Assembly (NCBI RefSeq): GCF_900111585.1
Contig: NZ_FOHI01000001.1
Location: forward strand, 1-64,000
Direction of reading: 5' to 3'
Source of the DNA: Nitrosospira multiformis
GTDB taxonomy: Bacteria; Pseudomonadota; Gammaproteobacteria; Burkholderiales; Nitrosomonadaceae
DNA length: 64,000 nucleotides
The translations under genes were made by a program, and so were the position numbers. Below the pieces are notes generated by a model that did no database searches, was not told the DNA's origin, and was given only the letters and a program-made list of their open reading frames with translations. Positions 37,846 through 50,199 of this stretch are shown here, piece by piece (position 1 is the first letter of the stretch; the number at the start of each line of letters is the position of its first letter).

Positions 37846-39255
37846 TCACAAGCTGTAGTACATATCGAATTCGACCGGATGCGTCGTCATCCGGAAGCGC
37901 GTAACTTCTTCCATCTTGAGCTCGATGTAAGCATCTATCATATCATTCGAAAACACTCCGCCGCGAGTGAGGAAATTACGGTCCTTATCCAGGCTGTCCA
38001 GTGCTTCATCCAGGGAAGCGCAAGGATTGGGAATTCTGGCAGCCTCCTCGGGTGGAAGGTCGTAGAGATTCTTGTCCATCGGATCGCCCGGGTGACTCTT
38101 GTTCTGGATTCCATCCAGCCCCGCCATCAGCATGGCAGTAAATGCAAGGTAAGGGTTCGCGGTAGGGTCAGGGAAGCGCACCTCGATCCGGCGGCCTTTG
38201 GGGTTGTTGGCATAAGGAATGCGGATGGCGGCCGAACGGTTACTTACGGAATATGCAAGATTGATGGGTGCTTCAAAGCCTGGAACGAGGCGCTTGTAGG
38301 AGTTGGTCCCGGGATTGGTGATGGCGTTCAAGGCCTTGGCATGCTTGATGATTCCGCCAATATAATACATTGCCATTTCCGAAAGCCCGGCATAACCGTT
38401 TCCGGAAAACAGGTTTCGTCCGCCTTTCCAGATCGACTGGTGCACGTGCATCCCGGAGCCATTGTCACCTACAATGGGCTTTGGCATGAAGGTTGCCGTC
38501 TTTCCATACGAGTGGGCAATGTTGTGCACCACGTATTTGAATACCTGCGTCCAGTCCGCACGCTTCACCAGGCTGCTGTACTTGGTGCCTATCTCACACT
38601 GTCCGGCAGTGGCCGTTTCGTGGTGGTGCACTTCAACTTCGATACCCATTTCCTCAAGCGCAAGACACATCGCTGACCGGATGTCATGCAAGGAGTCGAT
38701 CGGGGGAACCGGGGAATAGCCCCCTTTGATACCAGGACGATGCCCGATATTGCCACCCTCATATTTTACTCCCGAGCTCCAGGCTGCTTCTTCCGACTCG
38801 ATTTTTACAGAACAGCCGGACATGTCGGCATGCCAGGTTACGGAATCAAAAATGAAGAACTCAGGCTCCGGGCCGAAAAACGCGATATCGCCGATGCCTG
38901 TCGACTTGAGGTAGGCTTCGCCGCGTTTTGCCAGGGAACGAGGATCCCGGTCGTAACCCTTCCCATCCGCGGGCTCCACCACATCGCAGGTGATGAACAG
39001 TGTAGCCTCGTCCATGAATGGATCCATCCGCGCAGTACCGGTATCCGGTATCAGGAGCATATCCGACGCCTGCACCCCCTTCCAGCCGGCGATGGAAGAG
39101 CCATCGAATGTATGACCGTCCTCCAGTTTATCCGCATCGACGACGTGAGCGGGCAGGGTTACATGCTGTTCTTTACCGCGGGTATCGGTAAATCGTAGAT
39201 CAACGAATCTGACTTCGTTGTCCTGAATCATTTTCAGAACATCGGCTACCGCCAT
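37846..39255 (-). CDS. glnA: Glutamine synthetase type I
   Basis: The 469-residue enzyme has the expected length. Signatures are [11 protein letters not shown], the ammonia/glutamate site [18 protein letters not shown], the ATP-site [10 protein letters not shown] and NLYDLPPEE, where Tyr398 corresponds to the adenylylation site, so activity is probably controlled by GlnE. It forms a dodecamer and makes glutamine from glutamate, ammonia and ATP, the main assimilation route for an ammonia oxidiser. ATG 39255 has GGAG seven bases upstream; a TTG 12 bases further up is less likely. A TATAAT lies on the minus strand at 39352-39357 without a clear -35 match. Confidence 0.97.
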   Translation of the reverse strand: MAVADVLKMIQDNEVRFVDLRFTDTRGKEQHVTLPAHVVDADKLEDGHTFDGSSIAGWKGVQASDMLLIPDTGTARMDPFMDEATLFITCDVVEPADGKGYDRDPRSLAKRGEAYLKSTGIGDIAFFGPEPEFFIFDSVTWHADMSGCSVKIESEEAAWSSGVKYEGGNIGHRPGIKGGYSPVPPIDSLHDIRSAMCLALEEMGIEVEVHHHETATAGQCEIGTKYSSLVKRADWTQVFKYVVHNIAHSYGKTATFMPKPIVGDNGSGMHVHQSIWKGGRNLFSGNGYAGLSEMAMYYIGGIIKHAKALNAITNPGTNSYKRLVPGFEAPINLAYSVSNRSAAIRIPYANNPKGRRIEVRFPDPTANPYLAFTAMLMAGLDGIQNKSHPGDPMDKNLYDLPPEEAARIPNPCASLDEALDSLDKDRNFLTRGGVFSNDMIDAYIELKMEEVTRFRMTTHPVEFDMYYSL

Positions 39256-39506
39256 TTCAGTCTCCAAGCCATATCAATATGCAAGCGTGCGAAAGCGCCT
39301 TCCTTTTAAAAAGTTGAGTGTCCTCATATAAAGGGAATTTGCGGAATTGATATTATATCCCAGGAGGGGAGCGGCCATTCCCTCAGCAATAAAATACCGC
39401 AAGTTGGAAGAGGCAGAGTTTGTTGCATCCTGTCCCTCGATTGAAGTTTTCCAGGCATCCAGATAGCTGAAAATCGATTACCATTACATATTATTTCATT
39501 CGCGTC

Positions 39507-39977
39507 ATGGTAAATCATATGGAAACCGAAACAATTACTGCAATACTCGAAAGGGCGCATAAGCGCGCCGAGGAAATGGATCTGCCCTATCAAGGGGCGC
39601 TGTTACCGGCGGAGGCGCTTACCTTGCTTCAGGAAGCGCCAGAGGCGAAACTGGTGGATGTGCGTTCACGTGCGGAATGGGATTGGGTAGGAAGAATTCC
39701 GGGTGCAGTGGAAATCGAATGGCAGTCTTATCCGGGAATGCGTTCCAACCCTGATTTCATCAACTATCTTTCCAGCCAGGTAGATCAGGAATCGTTGGTC
39801 ATGTTCATCTGCCGTACGGGAGGGCGCTCGCATCAGGCCGCAGCTACCGCTTCCGAACTGGGTTATACGAATTGCTACAACGTTCTCGAAGGATTCGAAG
39901 GTGAGAAGGACGCAACCGGCCATCGCGGTAAGAAAGGTGGCTGGAAGGCGGCAGGACTACCTTGGGTGCAGAGTTGA
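39507..39977 (+). CDS. Rhodanese-like sulfurtransferase domain protein
   Basis: The 156-residue single-domain rhodanese has the sequence LVDVRSRAEWDWVGRIPGAVEIEW (about 50-73) and the active-site loop MFICRTGGRSHQAA with the catalytic Cys (about 103). LGYTNCYNVLEGFEGEKD is typical of small cytoplasmic rhodaneses. The start could be Met at 39507 or 39519; no ribosome binding site distinguishes them. A hairpin-like stem (CCCCTG/CAGGGG, 40012-40046, with inner CTCTCGAGAG) follows. Confidence 0.87.
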   Translation: MVNHMETETITAILERAHKRAEEMDLPYQGALLPAEALTLLQEAPEAKLVDVRSRAEWDWVGRIPGAVEIEWQSYPGMRSNPDFINYLSSQVDQESLVMFICRTGGRSHQAAATASELGYTNCYNVLEGFEGEKDATGHRGKKGGWKAAGLPWVQS

Positions 39978-40125
39978 GCGTCTTTCGTCTCCATCGCCCT
40001 AAGTTAAGGTGCCCCTGTTCATTCTGGCTCTCGAGAGGCTCAGGGGAGGCTTATCGCGGGGACAATAATCTGGAAAATAATGGGGCGTCAATGCATGAAC
40101 AAAACCCATTGGACAGGAATCCTTC

Positions 40126-40947
40126 TTACGCTGACCACTGAACCATCCCGGAGTAAGCCGTAATCAGGACGATAATTCCGAATCCGATGCGATACCAGGC
40201 AAAAACGGAGAAATCGTGCTGGCTGACAAAGCGGAGTAAACCTCGCACCGCCAGGAGAGCGCTGATAAAGGACGCCACGAACCCGATCGCGAACACGCTC
40301 GCATCATCCAGCTGAAGAATATCGCGATTCTTGTAAAGATCATAAAAAGTCGCCGCGAACATAACTGGAATCGCGAGGAAAAATGAAAATTCAGTAGCGG
40401 CCTTGCGCGACAGGCCGAAGAAGAGGCCCCCAATAATGGTGGCGCCCGAGCGCGAAGTGCCGGGTATGAGCGCCAGACACTGCGCCAATCCCACTTTCAA
40501 GGCATGTTTCCAGTCCATGTCTTCGACCCGTTCCACGTCCACCACATGTTGCCTGCGCTCAGCCCAAAGAATCAGAAGGCCGCCGGCAATGAATGCCAGC
40601 GCGACCGGTACGGGATGAAACAGGTATTGCTTAATGGTCTTGATGAACAGCAAACCCAGAATTGCGGCTGGCAGAAACGCGATGAGAAGATTCAACACGA
40701 AGCGGTTTGCATCCTGGCGGGAGCCGATGTCCATCACCACATGACGAAGCTTGACGCGATATTCCCAGCATACCGCCAGAATTGCGCCAAGCTGAATGAC
40801 GATAGTAAATACCTTGCCCTTTTCGTCATTGAAGTTGAGCAGATCGCTGACCAGAATCAGGTGACCAGTGGACGAAATCGGAAGAAATTCCGTCAGACCT
40901 TCGACTATGCCAAGGATGAGCCCCTTGAGGAGAAGAAACCAGTCCAT
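40126..40947 (-). CDS. uppP: Undecaprenyl-diphosphate phosphatase
   Basis: The 273-residue, eight-helix membrane enzyme is of the UppP/BacA family. Active-site motifs are [16 protein letters not shown] (about 17-32) and [10 protein letters not shown] (about 160). It removes a phosphate from undecaprenyl pyrophosphate so that the lipid carrier can be reused in peptidoglycan and polysaccharide synthesis. The length matches the family. It is convergent with the rhodanese gene and followed upstream by a 300-base gene-free stretch. Confidence 0.95.
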   Translation of the reverse strand: MDWFLLLKGLILGIVEGLTEFLPISSTGHLILVSDLLNFNDEKGKVFTIVIQLGAILAVCWEYRVKLRHVVMDIGSRQDANRFVLNLLIAFLPAAILGLLFIKTIKQYLFHPVPVALAFIAGGLLILWAERRQHVVDVERVEDMDWKHALKVGLAQCLALIPGTSRSGATIIGGLFFGLSRKAATEFSFFLAIPVMFAATFYDLYKNRDILQLDDASVFAIGFVASFISALLAVRGLLRFVSQHDFSVFAWYRIGFGIIVLITAYSGMVQWSA

Positions 40948-41251
40948 TCCAGATTATCCGGCAGAAGCCGGGAGACCGCGGGTAACCGGGAACGAACGGG
41001 AATGAACCATGGTCTTACCAGGGAATACAGGCAATGGGTATCCAGTAGAGAAGTAACGCCGAGCGCGCGACTGTTTATTTTTTCGCTATTATCGCATCAA
41101 ACCGGTTTCGGTTTGAGAATACTTGCGATGCTTTTGCGGGAGGCGTGCAGGAATGAATGTCCTGGCGCAATGTAATCGCCCGCATCCTTCTGTCGCTTTC
41201 CCTTTTTTTGCTTTTCAATGGCAAGCCGGCATAAACCGGCTGTCATGCCGC
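40948..41251. other. Gene-free stretch between uppP and thiC with two hairpins
   Basis: TCAAACCG/CGGTTTGA (41097-41116) is a perfect 8-bp stem with loop GTTT, and AGCCGG/CCGGCT (41224-41241) a 6-bp stem just beyond the thiC stop. Neither is followed by a T-tract on the minus strand, so they are only possible thiC terminators. No ORF here is convincing. Confidence 0.4.
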
Positions 41252-43350
<2,099 letters not shown>

Positions 43351-43426
43351 CTGCTGTGAAGCTAACGGAAATGTGGAATAATTGCAAGTTTGTTATGACA
43401 TTTCATATAGGAGCAGATGGTTGGAT

Positions 43427-44098
43427 ATGGATCTCGAACAAAGCCGGTATAACATGGTGGAGCAGCAAATTCGTACGTGGGAAGTGCTGGACCAGGAGGT
43501 TCTCCAACTATTGTTCGAGCTGCGGCGCGAGGAATTTGTCCCGGCAGCTTACCGTTCACTTGCATTCGTCGATATGGAAATCCCGCTGGGCTACGGCGAG
43601 GTAATGCTCGCTCCCAAGGTTGAGGCGCGGATTCTGCAGGAGTTGAGAATCAATAATACTGACAGAATTTTGGAAGTGGGGAGCGGCAGCGGTTACCTGA
43701 CTGCGCTGCTTGCCAAAAAAGGCGGATTTGTTCATAGCGTCGAAATTGTGCCGGAACTGGCAGCCATGGCCGAAAAAAACCTGCAGAACCACCAAATTAC
43801 CAATGTCCTGGTGGAAAATGGCGACGCTGCCCGCGGCTGGCCCCGGCATGGCCCCTATGATGTTATCGTCCTGACCGGATCCACCCCGGTGCTGCCTGAG
43901 GGATTTCAGAAGAGCCTTAAAACCGGCGGGCGTCTCTTTGCTGTAGTGGGCGATCCACCGGTAATGCAGGCTCTTCTGATTACTTGCGTGGCACAGGAGG
44001 AAAACGGGCGCGCGGGCGCGTATAGCACAGTCGGCCTGTTCGAAACCTGTATTGCGCCACTCAGAAATGCAAAGCAACCGGCGAGATTTACATTCTGA
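43427..44098 (+). CDS. Protein-L-isoaspartate O-methyltransferase family protein
   Basis: The 223-residue protein begins MDLEQSRYNMVEQQIR, the usual start of the Pcm-like proteins that precede tolC in betaproteobacteria. The SAM motif ILEVGSGSGYLTALLA (about 80-95) and VIVLTGSTPVLP are present. True Pcm repairs isoaspartyl residues by carboxyl methylation; this subgroup is not proven to do so. AGGAG at 43409-43413 is 13 bases before this ATG and 7 before an in-frame TTG at 43421, which could be the real start. It precedes tolC by 96 bases. Confidence 0.85.
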   Translation: MDLEQSRYNMVEQQIRTWEVLDQEVLQLLFELRREEFVPAAYRSLAFVDMEIPLGYGEVMLAPKVEARILQELRINNTDRILEVGSGSGYLTALLAKKGGFVHSVEIVPELAAMAEKNLQNHQITNVLVENGDAARGWPRHGPYDVIVLTGSTPVLPEGFQKSLKTGGRLFAVVGDPPVMQALLITCVAQEENGRAGAYSTVGLFETCIAPLRNAKQPARFTF

Positions 44099-44194
44099 TC
44101 TTTCGGCGCGAACTTCAGGAACTGCAGTCCACGCGACGTATCCATTGCTACTTTCCTATAGCTATCCATCTATCTTTAACTGTAGTCAACGAAG

Positions 44195-45637
44195 ATGTTC
44201 CTTTCACGCAGCGCAAAGCAATCCGGAATTAAATCCAAAATTGCGCCGTACGTCCATGCGGTCCTGTTTATCGGGGTGCTGAGCACTCCGTTGCAGGCTG
44301 CCGACATGATGGACATCTATCATGAAGCGCTGGAAAATGACGCGCAGTTTCGTGGAGCCCGCTTCACGCACCAGGCCGCGCAGGAAAAACTGCCCCAGGG
44401 CCGGGCGGGCCTGCTGCCCACGGTTACGCTTGCGGGGGTGCGCCGGCGGCAGTGGATTGATATAGAAAGAATCGGGGGAACTGGAACGGCGACCGGAACG
44501 GGTGTGGCCGTCAGACCATCCGAAGTTGTCATCGATAACCAGAGCCTGACCATTACCGCAACCCAGCCGATTTATCGCAAGGAGAATTTCGCGATCTACG
44601 AACAATCGAAGCTTCAGGTTGCGCAGGCTGATTCGGAGTTCATCATGGCAGCGCAGGATCTGATCCTGCGTGTGGCGCAGGCGTATCTGGATATTCTGTT
44701 GGCAGAAGTAAACGTGGAGGTTGCAGAGGCACAGAAAAAAGCCATCAGCGAGCAACTGGCACAGGCAAAGCGCAACTTCGAAGTCGGGACTTCTACCATC
44801 GTCGACACTCACGAAGCTCAGGCGCGTTTCGATCTGACGGCTGCGCTGGAAATAGGCGCGCTGAACGAACTTGAAGTGCGTAAACGAACACTCGAACAGA
44901 TCATCGGGCGGATACCGGAAGATCTGGCCCATCCCACGGAGACACCCTCCGATCTGCTGACGCTGAAGTACCCCAGGATGCAGGATTGGATCAGCGTGGC
45001 CGAACAGAACAATCTCGCGCTGAAAGTCCAGGAGGCAGTGTACGAGATTGCAAAAAAGGATGTTGAACGGGCTCAGGCGGGACATTATCCGACACTCGAT
45101 CTCGTTGCGATATACAGTGACCAGAAAGGGGTGGGTGGTACGATCACAGGGCGTCCCATTGACCTGACATCGAAAGAAATCGGGGTACAGCTCAGCTTTC
45201 CGCTGTTTCAGGGTTTTGCCGTGCAGTCGCGCGTGCGCGAAGCAGTGGCTATCCAGGAAAAGGTGTTGCAGGACCTGAACAATACCCGGCGCAACAGCGT
45301 ACTGCAGGTAAGCCAGCAGTATCTCAATGTCACCAACGGCATTGCACAGGTAACGGCGCTGAAGCAGGCCCTGGTATCCAGTCAGAGTCAAGTCGATTCC
45401 ACCAAACTCGGCCAGGAAGTAGGGGTCCGAACCGAGGTGGACGTGCTGAACGCACAGCAACTGTATTATTCCGCGCGGCGAGACCTCGCGCAGGCGCGCT
45501 ACAATTTTCTCATGTCACGATTGCGGTTGAAGGCAGAGGCGGGAGAACTGGACGAGGAGGATTTGAAGGAGGTGAACGATGTGTTGTTCCGGCCACAATT
45601 CCCAGGCCCCCTCCAGCCACCGCTTGCCGCGCATTGA
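44195..45637 (+). CDS. tolC: TolC-family outer-membrane efflux protein
   Basis: The 480-residue protein has a signal peptide (hydrophobic residues about 17-35, ending LQAADMMDIY) and two TolC repeats (about 38-250 and 260-460) with long amphipathic helices. LPQGRAGLLPTVTLAG, RVAQAYLDILLAEVNVEVAEAQKK and TKLGQEVGVRTEVDVLNAQQLYY are typical of type I secretion outer-membrane proteins. TolC trimers form the exit channel of export and efflux systems. No inner-membrane partner is adjacent. Confidence 0.93.
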   Translation: MFLSRSAKQSGIKSKIAPYVHAVLFIGVLSTPLQAADMMDIYHEALENDAQFRGARFTHQAAQEKLPQGRAGLLPTVTLAGVRRRQWIDIERIGGTGTATGTGVAVRPSEVVIDNQSLTITATQPIYRKENFAIYEQSKLQVAQADSEFIMAAQDLILRVAQAYLDILLAEVNVEVAEAQKKAISEQLAQAKRNFEVGTSTIVDTHEAQARFDLTAALEIGALNELEVRKRTLEQIIGRIPEDLAHPTETPSDLLTLKYPRMQDWISVAEQNNLALKVQEAVYEIAKKDVERAQAGHYPTLDLVAIYSDQKGVGGTITGRPIDLTSKEIGVQLSFPLFQGFAVQSRVREAVAIQEKVLQDLNNTRRNSVLQVSQQYLNVTNGIAQVTALKQALVSSQSQVDSTKLGQEVGVRTEVDVLNAQQLYYSARRDLAQARYNFLMSRLRLKAEAGELDEEDLKEVNDVLFRPQFPGPLQPPLAAH

Positions 45638-45734
45638 CGGGCGGCTGCCCGGGTGGTAGATTTTCAGGGGAAGATATCGCCTTTTCTCACTGAAACGTGA
45701 AAGGTGGCCATGCACCCCGATGGGCGCCCCATCG
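45638..45734 (+). terminator. Two GC-rich hairpins after tolC
   Basis: CGGGC/GCCCG (45638-45651) begins directly after the tolC stop with loop GGCT. CGATGGG/CCCATCG (45718-45734) is a 7-bp stem with a 3-base loop. Neither has a clear T-tract; one or both may end tolC transcription. Confidence 0.4.
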
Positions 45735-45872
45735 AAGCAGGCCTTCCACCAAAGGGATGCTAGGCTGCCGTAAACTGTTTTTCAGGCCACTGTCTTCTCC
45801 TCCGGACATCCCTCATTTCAGGAAGGTTGCCAATCTTATCCCGGAAATTGATCAATCCAACATTACCTGATC

Positions 45873-47516
45873 ATGAATTCGCCCTCTGCTCCCAATTCAT
45901 ACTGGAATCAAAAACCTGTTCTCTCCAGTGGTCAGAAGCCCAGCGGTATTCGAGACAGTCGGCCGAAGGAAGACGACTACGGCGTACTGGATGCGAAAAC
46001 GTTCGATGCAATCGAAGCCGATGAGTTATTCGATTCGGTCAATCATGCTATTACTCATGCGGGGCAATCCGTGCTCTATCGCTCGCTTGCGCGGCCAGAG
46101 ACAGATGCGACGCTGATTCAAAAGAAACAGGAAGCAGTACGGGAACTCGCGTCAAATTCAATGCTTCGTGAAGGGCTTCAGCACTTCGTCGATACGATGA
46201 AAGAGGGAGAGCAGTCTCTTTATCATTTACTCTACGGTACTTTTACCGGGGGAATTGCCGTAGACAATTCCAGGGGCGGTAAAGATGAAATGGAGTTCAG
46301 CGGTTATGGTTACCATCAGTTCATCGATGGCACGGGGTTTGCGATCGACATGATCGAGACGGTGGAAATTCTACCCCAGCCGCAAAGCGCTTATCTCCGG
46401 GAGCTATTCCAGGCTGTTCGCGACTTTGGCAAATCGAGGATCTATTCCCTGATGCGCGGACCTGTCTATGTCTCCGAAGGAAAATTCAAGACCCGGGAAG
46501 AAAAGCCGCGCTATCTGCCGCTCTCGCGCTTCAGGCCCTCCATGTTCAAGCCGATTCCGGTGTTTTTCGCCGTGGCTGCGCTCGGTGCGGCGCTTTATTT
46601 TTTTCAGGGATTGCTGGCGAGTTTCGGCATCGCTTATCTCGGCTATGGGATACTCGCGCTGGCAGTGCCGATTTTGCCCGTTGTTCTGATTGCAATTGCC
46701 GCCTCCGATCGCGATACTGTCATCTATCCACTACGCAAGCTGTTCAAGCACAGTCCTGAACTGGCGCGATTGGTGGATGCGCTGGGAATGCTAGATGAAC
46801 TGCTATCCTTCCATCACTATTCAGTAGCCTTCGGCGGCAAGATGACTTTGCCGGAAATATCGGAAAGCGAGTGGCATGCACTGGAAGTCACGGAAGCGCG
46901 GAATCCCGTACTCGGGAGGGCCAACTCCAATTATGTGCCGAATGATGTTTCGCTCGATGATGCCGGCCGCTTGCTGGTCATTACCGGACCCAACAGCGGC
47001 GGCAAAACTGCGTATTGCAAGACAGTCGTCCAGATTCAACTGCTGGGACAGATAGGTTCCTATATTCCCGCTGCTGTCGGACGTCTGGTGCTGGCTGAGC
47101 ATATTTTCTACCAGGTACCGGACCCCGGCCATCTGGATGAGGGCATGGGGCGCTTTGGCCACGAGTTGAAACGCACGCGCGAAATTTTCTTCAATTCCAC
47201 GCCACACAGTCTCGTCGTGCTGGATGAGCTTTCGGAGGGAACGACATTCGAAGAGAAGATGGAACTCTCAGAGTATGTTCTCGCTGGTTTTTACAAGCTT
47301 GGCGCAAGCACCTTGCTGGTTACCCATAACCATGAACTGTGCGAGCGCTTGCAGGACAAGGGGATAGGCCGCTATCTCCAGGGTGAGTTTTCGCCACAGG
47401 GTCCGACCTATCGACTGATTCCGGGTGTTTCCCGGGTGAGTCATGCGGATCGGGTTGCGGCTGCCCTGGGTTTCAGTAAGGAAGATGTGGAAAAGCACTT
47501 GGCCAGCCGCAGCTAA
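45873..47516 (+). CDS. MutS-like ATPase with an internal membrane segment
   Basis: The 547-residue protein has a MutS-type lever region (about 40-210) and an ATPase domain (about 330-545) with Walker A GPNSGGKTAYCK (about 370), Walker B LVVLDELSEGT and TLLVTHNHEL. Between them, residues about 229-275 form one or two very hydrophobic helices (FFAVAALGAALYFF, GYGILALAVPILPVVLIAIAAS). The mismatch-binding N-terminal domains of MutS are missing, so mismatch repair is unlikely. It resembles membrane-associated MutS-related proteins of unknown role. Confidence 0.87.
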   Translation: MNSPSAPNSYWNQKPVLSSGQKPSGIRDSRPKEDDYGVLDAKTFDAIEADELFDSVNHAITHAGQSVLYRSLARPETDATLIQKKQEAVRELASNSMLREGLQHFVDTMKEGEQSLYHLLYGTFTGGIAVDNSRGGKDEMEFSGYGYHQFIDGTGFAIDMIETVEILPQPQSAYLRELFQAVRDFGKSRIYSLMRGPVYVSEGKFKTREEKPRYLPLSRFRPSMFKPIPVFFAVAALGAALYFFQGLLASFGIAYLGYGILALAVPILPVVLIAIAASDRDTVIYPLRKLFKHSPELARLVDALGMLDELLSFHHYSVAFGGKMTLPEISESEWHALEVTEARNPVLGRANSNYVPNDVSLDDAGRLLVITGPNSGGKTAYCKTVVQIQLLGQIGSYIPAAVGRLVLAEHIFYQVPDPGHLDEGMGRFGHELKRTREIFFNSTPHSLVVLDELSEGTTFEEKMELSEYVLAGFYKLGASTLLVTHNHELCERLQDKGIGRYLQGEFSPQGPTYRLIPGVSRVSHADRVAAALGFSKEDVEKHLASRS

Positions 47517-47860
47517 TTGAAGGGGATTAGCAGGTGGAGCGAAGAGAGATTTTATACTGTTGAACGCATTTTGTTCTTTGTAACGCTTCGTCTTGTTCTG
47601 GTTCAGACATAATGATCTATTGGTGAATTATCCAGAATTCCCGTATAAAGAACCTCACTTGGCTTCCTCGAATGGAAGGTTGTGTGAGTGCGCAACGCCT
47701 CGCGGCAACGCCTCTGCGGATTCGAGTCCGCCGCCATCTGATCCTCGATCATTGCGAACTGTGGTGGGCTCTGACAGGAGCAGCATTCATCACTGAACGA
47801 TAACAAAAGCGAGTGATTGCTCGCAGGTTCGCACCAATCCAGACGTCGAAAGGGTCAGAT
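47517..47860. other. Gene-free stretch between the MutS-like gene and hpnA
   Basis: No supported gene. A 9-base repeat CAACGCCTC occurs twice with 4 bases between, and a T-arm-like GCGGATTCGAGTCCGCCGCC lies near 47717; I could not fold a whole tRNA around it. The hpnA leader shows only a weak ribosome binding site. Confidence 0.35.
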
Positions 47861-48853
47861 ATGACTAAGTCTTTAATAACCGGAGCCAACGGATTTGTCG
47901 GCTCCGCAGTAACGCGCTGTTTACTGGAAGCGGGCCATGAGGTGCGCTGTCTTGTCCGGCCGGGAAGCGACCGGCGAAACCTTGATAAGTTGCCCGTTGA
48001 AATTTCGGAAGGTGATTTGCGTTCTGCTTCCTCGCTGAAACGGGCAGTCGCCGGGTGCGATAACTTGTTTCATGTGGCAGCAGACTACCGCCTGTGGGTA
48101 CCCAATCCGGATACCATGTACGAAATCAATGTAAAGGGAACCCGGGCCCTAGTTCTTGCAGCCGCTGAAGCTGGAATGAAACGCATGGTCTATACCAGCA
48201 GTGTGGCGACACTGGGCACGGCTGAAAATGGCGTTCCTGCCAACGAAGATACGCCTTCCAGCCTGGGATCGATGTGCGGACACTACAAGCGATCGAAATT
48301 CATGGCTGAAGAAATTGTTCAGCAGATGACCCGGGAACATGACCTGCCCATGGTCATCGTCAATCCTTCCACGCCAATAGGACCGCGTGATATCAAGCCA
48401 ACCCCCACCGGCCGCCTCGTAGTGGATACATTGCGCAATCGAATGCCGGCATACGTGAATACCGGATTGAATATCGTGCACGCTGACGATATCGCTGAAG
48501 GCCATCTGCTGGCATACAAGCATGGAAAACCTGGCGAGCGTTACATCCTCGGGGGGGAAAACATGACCTTGCTGCAGATTCTGCAGAAAATCGATGAGAT
48601 AAGAGGCAAGCGGATCAGGCGGTTTGGCCTTCCCGTCAAGTTGGTGGTGCCCGCTGCCTGGTTGATGGAAAAAATGTCCGCCGTTACCAAGGTTGAGCCG
48701 CGCGCTACCGTGGACAGCGTCTCCATGGCAAAGAAAAAGATGTTCTACTCCAGTGACAAGGCCGTAAGAGAACTGGGTTATCGCTATCGCCCGGCTGCGG
48801 CTGCGCTCGAGGATGCAATGAACTGGTTCCAGGCAAACGGTTACTGTGGCTAG
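47861..48853 (+). CDS. hpnA: Hopanoid-associated sugar epimerase HpnA
   Basis: The 330-residue extended SDR has the NAD(P) motif TGANGFVGSAV (about 7-17), GDL, VYTSSVATLG and catalytic Tyr-x-x-x-Lys in GHYKRSK (about 144). HVAADYRLW and the C-terminal VDSVSMAKKKMFYSSDKAVRELGY are the HpnA type. HpnA is found with hopanoid biosynthesis genes and is thought to modify the sugar side chain; other hpn genes are not in the window. The start at 47861 is chosen for the clean SDR N-terminus. Confidence 0.92.
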   Translation: MTKSLITGANGFVGSAVTRCLLEAGHEVRCLVRPGSDRRNLDKLPVEISEGDLRSASSLKRAVAGCDNLFHVAADYRLWVPNPDTMYEINVKGTRALVLAAAEAGMKRMVYTSSVATLGTAENGVPANEDTPSSLGSMCGHYKRSKFMAEEIVQQMTREHDLPMVIVNPSTPIGPRDIKPTPTGRLVVDTLRNRMPAYVNTGLNIVHADDIAEGHLLAYKHGKPGERYILGGENMTLLQILQKIDEIRGKRIRRFGLPVKLVVPAAWLMEKMSAVTKVEPRATVDSVSMAKKKMFYSSDKAVRELGYRYRPAAAALEDAMNWFQANGYCG

Positions 48854-48909
48854 CCCGGGGATATTTCATCGACTCGCGGATAATGGCAAGGTGGAGCCAC
48901 CGGCGCATT

Positions 48910-50199
48910 CTACTGTGCGCCTTTTCGGCTTCGGTCCACCTGTTCCGGAGTAACGAGGCTTCCCCGGTTGCCCCATGAGTTACGGATATACGATAGCACC
49001 AGTGCAATCTCCTTGTCGGGCAGCACTTGCGCAAATGGCGGCATTCCGTAGGGACGCCGCTGGGCCTCGGTGACAGGAGCATATCCGCCATTGAGAACGC
49101 TGCGGATCGCGTTGGTCGGGGATGCCATTGTCACCCCACGGTTGCGGGCAAGCGCCGGATAGCTTCCCGGTGCGCCTTCCCCCAGATTTCCATGACAGTC
49201 CTGACAATAGGTTTCGTAAATCTGCCCTCCTTTTTTAAGCTGCTTGTCGACTTCTTCGGTAAGAGGAGGGGCGATTCCACGGGAGCGAGGCTCGGTTTCG
49301 GGCAAAGACTTCAGATATTTCGCCACCGCGCGTGCATCGTCTTCTGTCAGGAACTGGAGACTCTGGCTGACAACATTCGCCATCGGTCCGGTAGTCACAG
49401 CGCGCGAAGCGGATCCGGTTTTTAGCAATCTGGTAATGTCTTCGATTGGCCAATCGGCGGTACTGGCTTCCTGCAGGGAAGTCAGTGATGGCGCATACCA
49501 GTTTGAACCCATGAGCTGACCTCCTCCCAGGATATCTCCTTTGCTTATTCCCAATAGGTTGCGCCGGGTATGACATGCGTTGCAATGGCCGAGCCCCTGC
49601 ACGAGGTAGGCCCCCCGGTTCCATTCGTCATCCTGCAGCGTATCAGGAAGATATATGCCGGGAGAAAAATAAATAAGCTGCCAGACCTGCAGCAGTGGAC
49701 GCCAGTTGAAAGGGAAATTGATGCGGTTGGGCGCATTGCGCTGCCTCACGGGGGGAAGTGATTGAAGGTAGGCAAAGATGGCATCGGAATCTTCGCGCGA
49801 TACCCTGGTATATTCCGAATACGGAAATGCCGGGTAAAGGAGATTTCCATCGCGCCCCCTGCCGTTATGGAGAGCCCGCCAGAAATCTTCCTCGCTCCAG
49901 AGGCCGATACCCGTTTCTTTATCAGAAGTGATATTAGGCGTGATGAATATGCCGATCGAAGTATCGAGGAGGTGTCCTCCAGCGTATGGGAGTCCGCTAT
50001 AGGCCGTGTGACAACCGAGACAGTTGCCAATGCGTGCCAGATAAGCACCGCGTGCTCGTTGCGCCTCGATTTCGGCAGTATCGCGTATCTCCGCTACCTC
50101 CGGCTTTTCAGCTGCTGGTGACAGCGTAACGGGGGGTGCCAGCAAAATGCTCAGACCGGTAAATCCGGCGATCAGGATTGTGACGAAACCGTATCTCAT
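48910..50199 (-). CDS. Tri-haem cytochrome c (alcohol/gluconate dehydrogenase subunit type)
   Basis: The 429-residue secreted cytochrome has an N-terminal signal (hydrophobic residues 4-22) and three haem motifs CLGCH (about 59), CNACH (about 207) and CQDCH (about 337), each followed by a Met-containing domain end. The architecture is that of the cytochrome subunits of membrane-bound alcohol and gluconate dehydrogenases, but no dehydrogenase is adjacent. The ATG at 50199 overlaps the upstream cytochrome gene stop by four bases. An upstream 102-codon extension is rejected as it is antisense-free but Arg/His-rich and lies in the other cytochrome gene. Confidence 0.9.
   Translation of the reverse strand: MRYGFVTILIAGFTGLSILLAPPVTLSPAAEKPEVAEIRDTAEIEAQRARGAYLARIGNCLGCHTAYSGLPYAGGHLLDTSIGIFITPNITSDKETGIGLWSEEDFWRALHNGRGRDGNLLYPAFPYSEYTRVSREDSDAIFAYLQSLPPVRQRNAPNRINFPFNWRPLLQVWQLIYFSPGIYLPDTLQDDEWNRGAYLVQGLGHCNACHTRRNLLGISKGDILGGGQLMGSNWYAPSLTSLQEASTADWPIEDITRLLKTGSASRAVTTGPMANVVSQSLQFLTEDDARAVAKYLKSLPETEPRSRGIAPPLTEEVDKQLKKGGQIYETYCQDCHGNLGEGAPGSYPALARNRGVTMASPTNAIRSVLNGGYAPVTEAQRRPYGMPPFAQVLPDKEIALVLSYIRNSWGNRGSLVTPEQVDRSRKGAQ

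Noticed and set aside
39255-39360. Sigma-54 promoter upstream of glnA
   Set aside because: GCAC and TTGCA occur close together but the required GG-N10-GC spacing is absent.
44204-45460. Minus-strand ORF opposite tolC (418 codons)
   Set aside because: Antisense shadow; tolC is confirmed by its repeats and signal peptide.
47710-47740. tRNA-like T-arm and CCA near 47717-47737
   Set aside because: The acceptor, D and anticodon arms could not be found, and the T-arm pairing is imperfect; probably chance.
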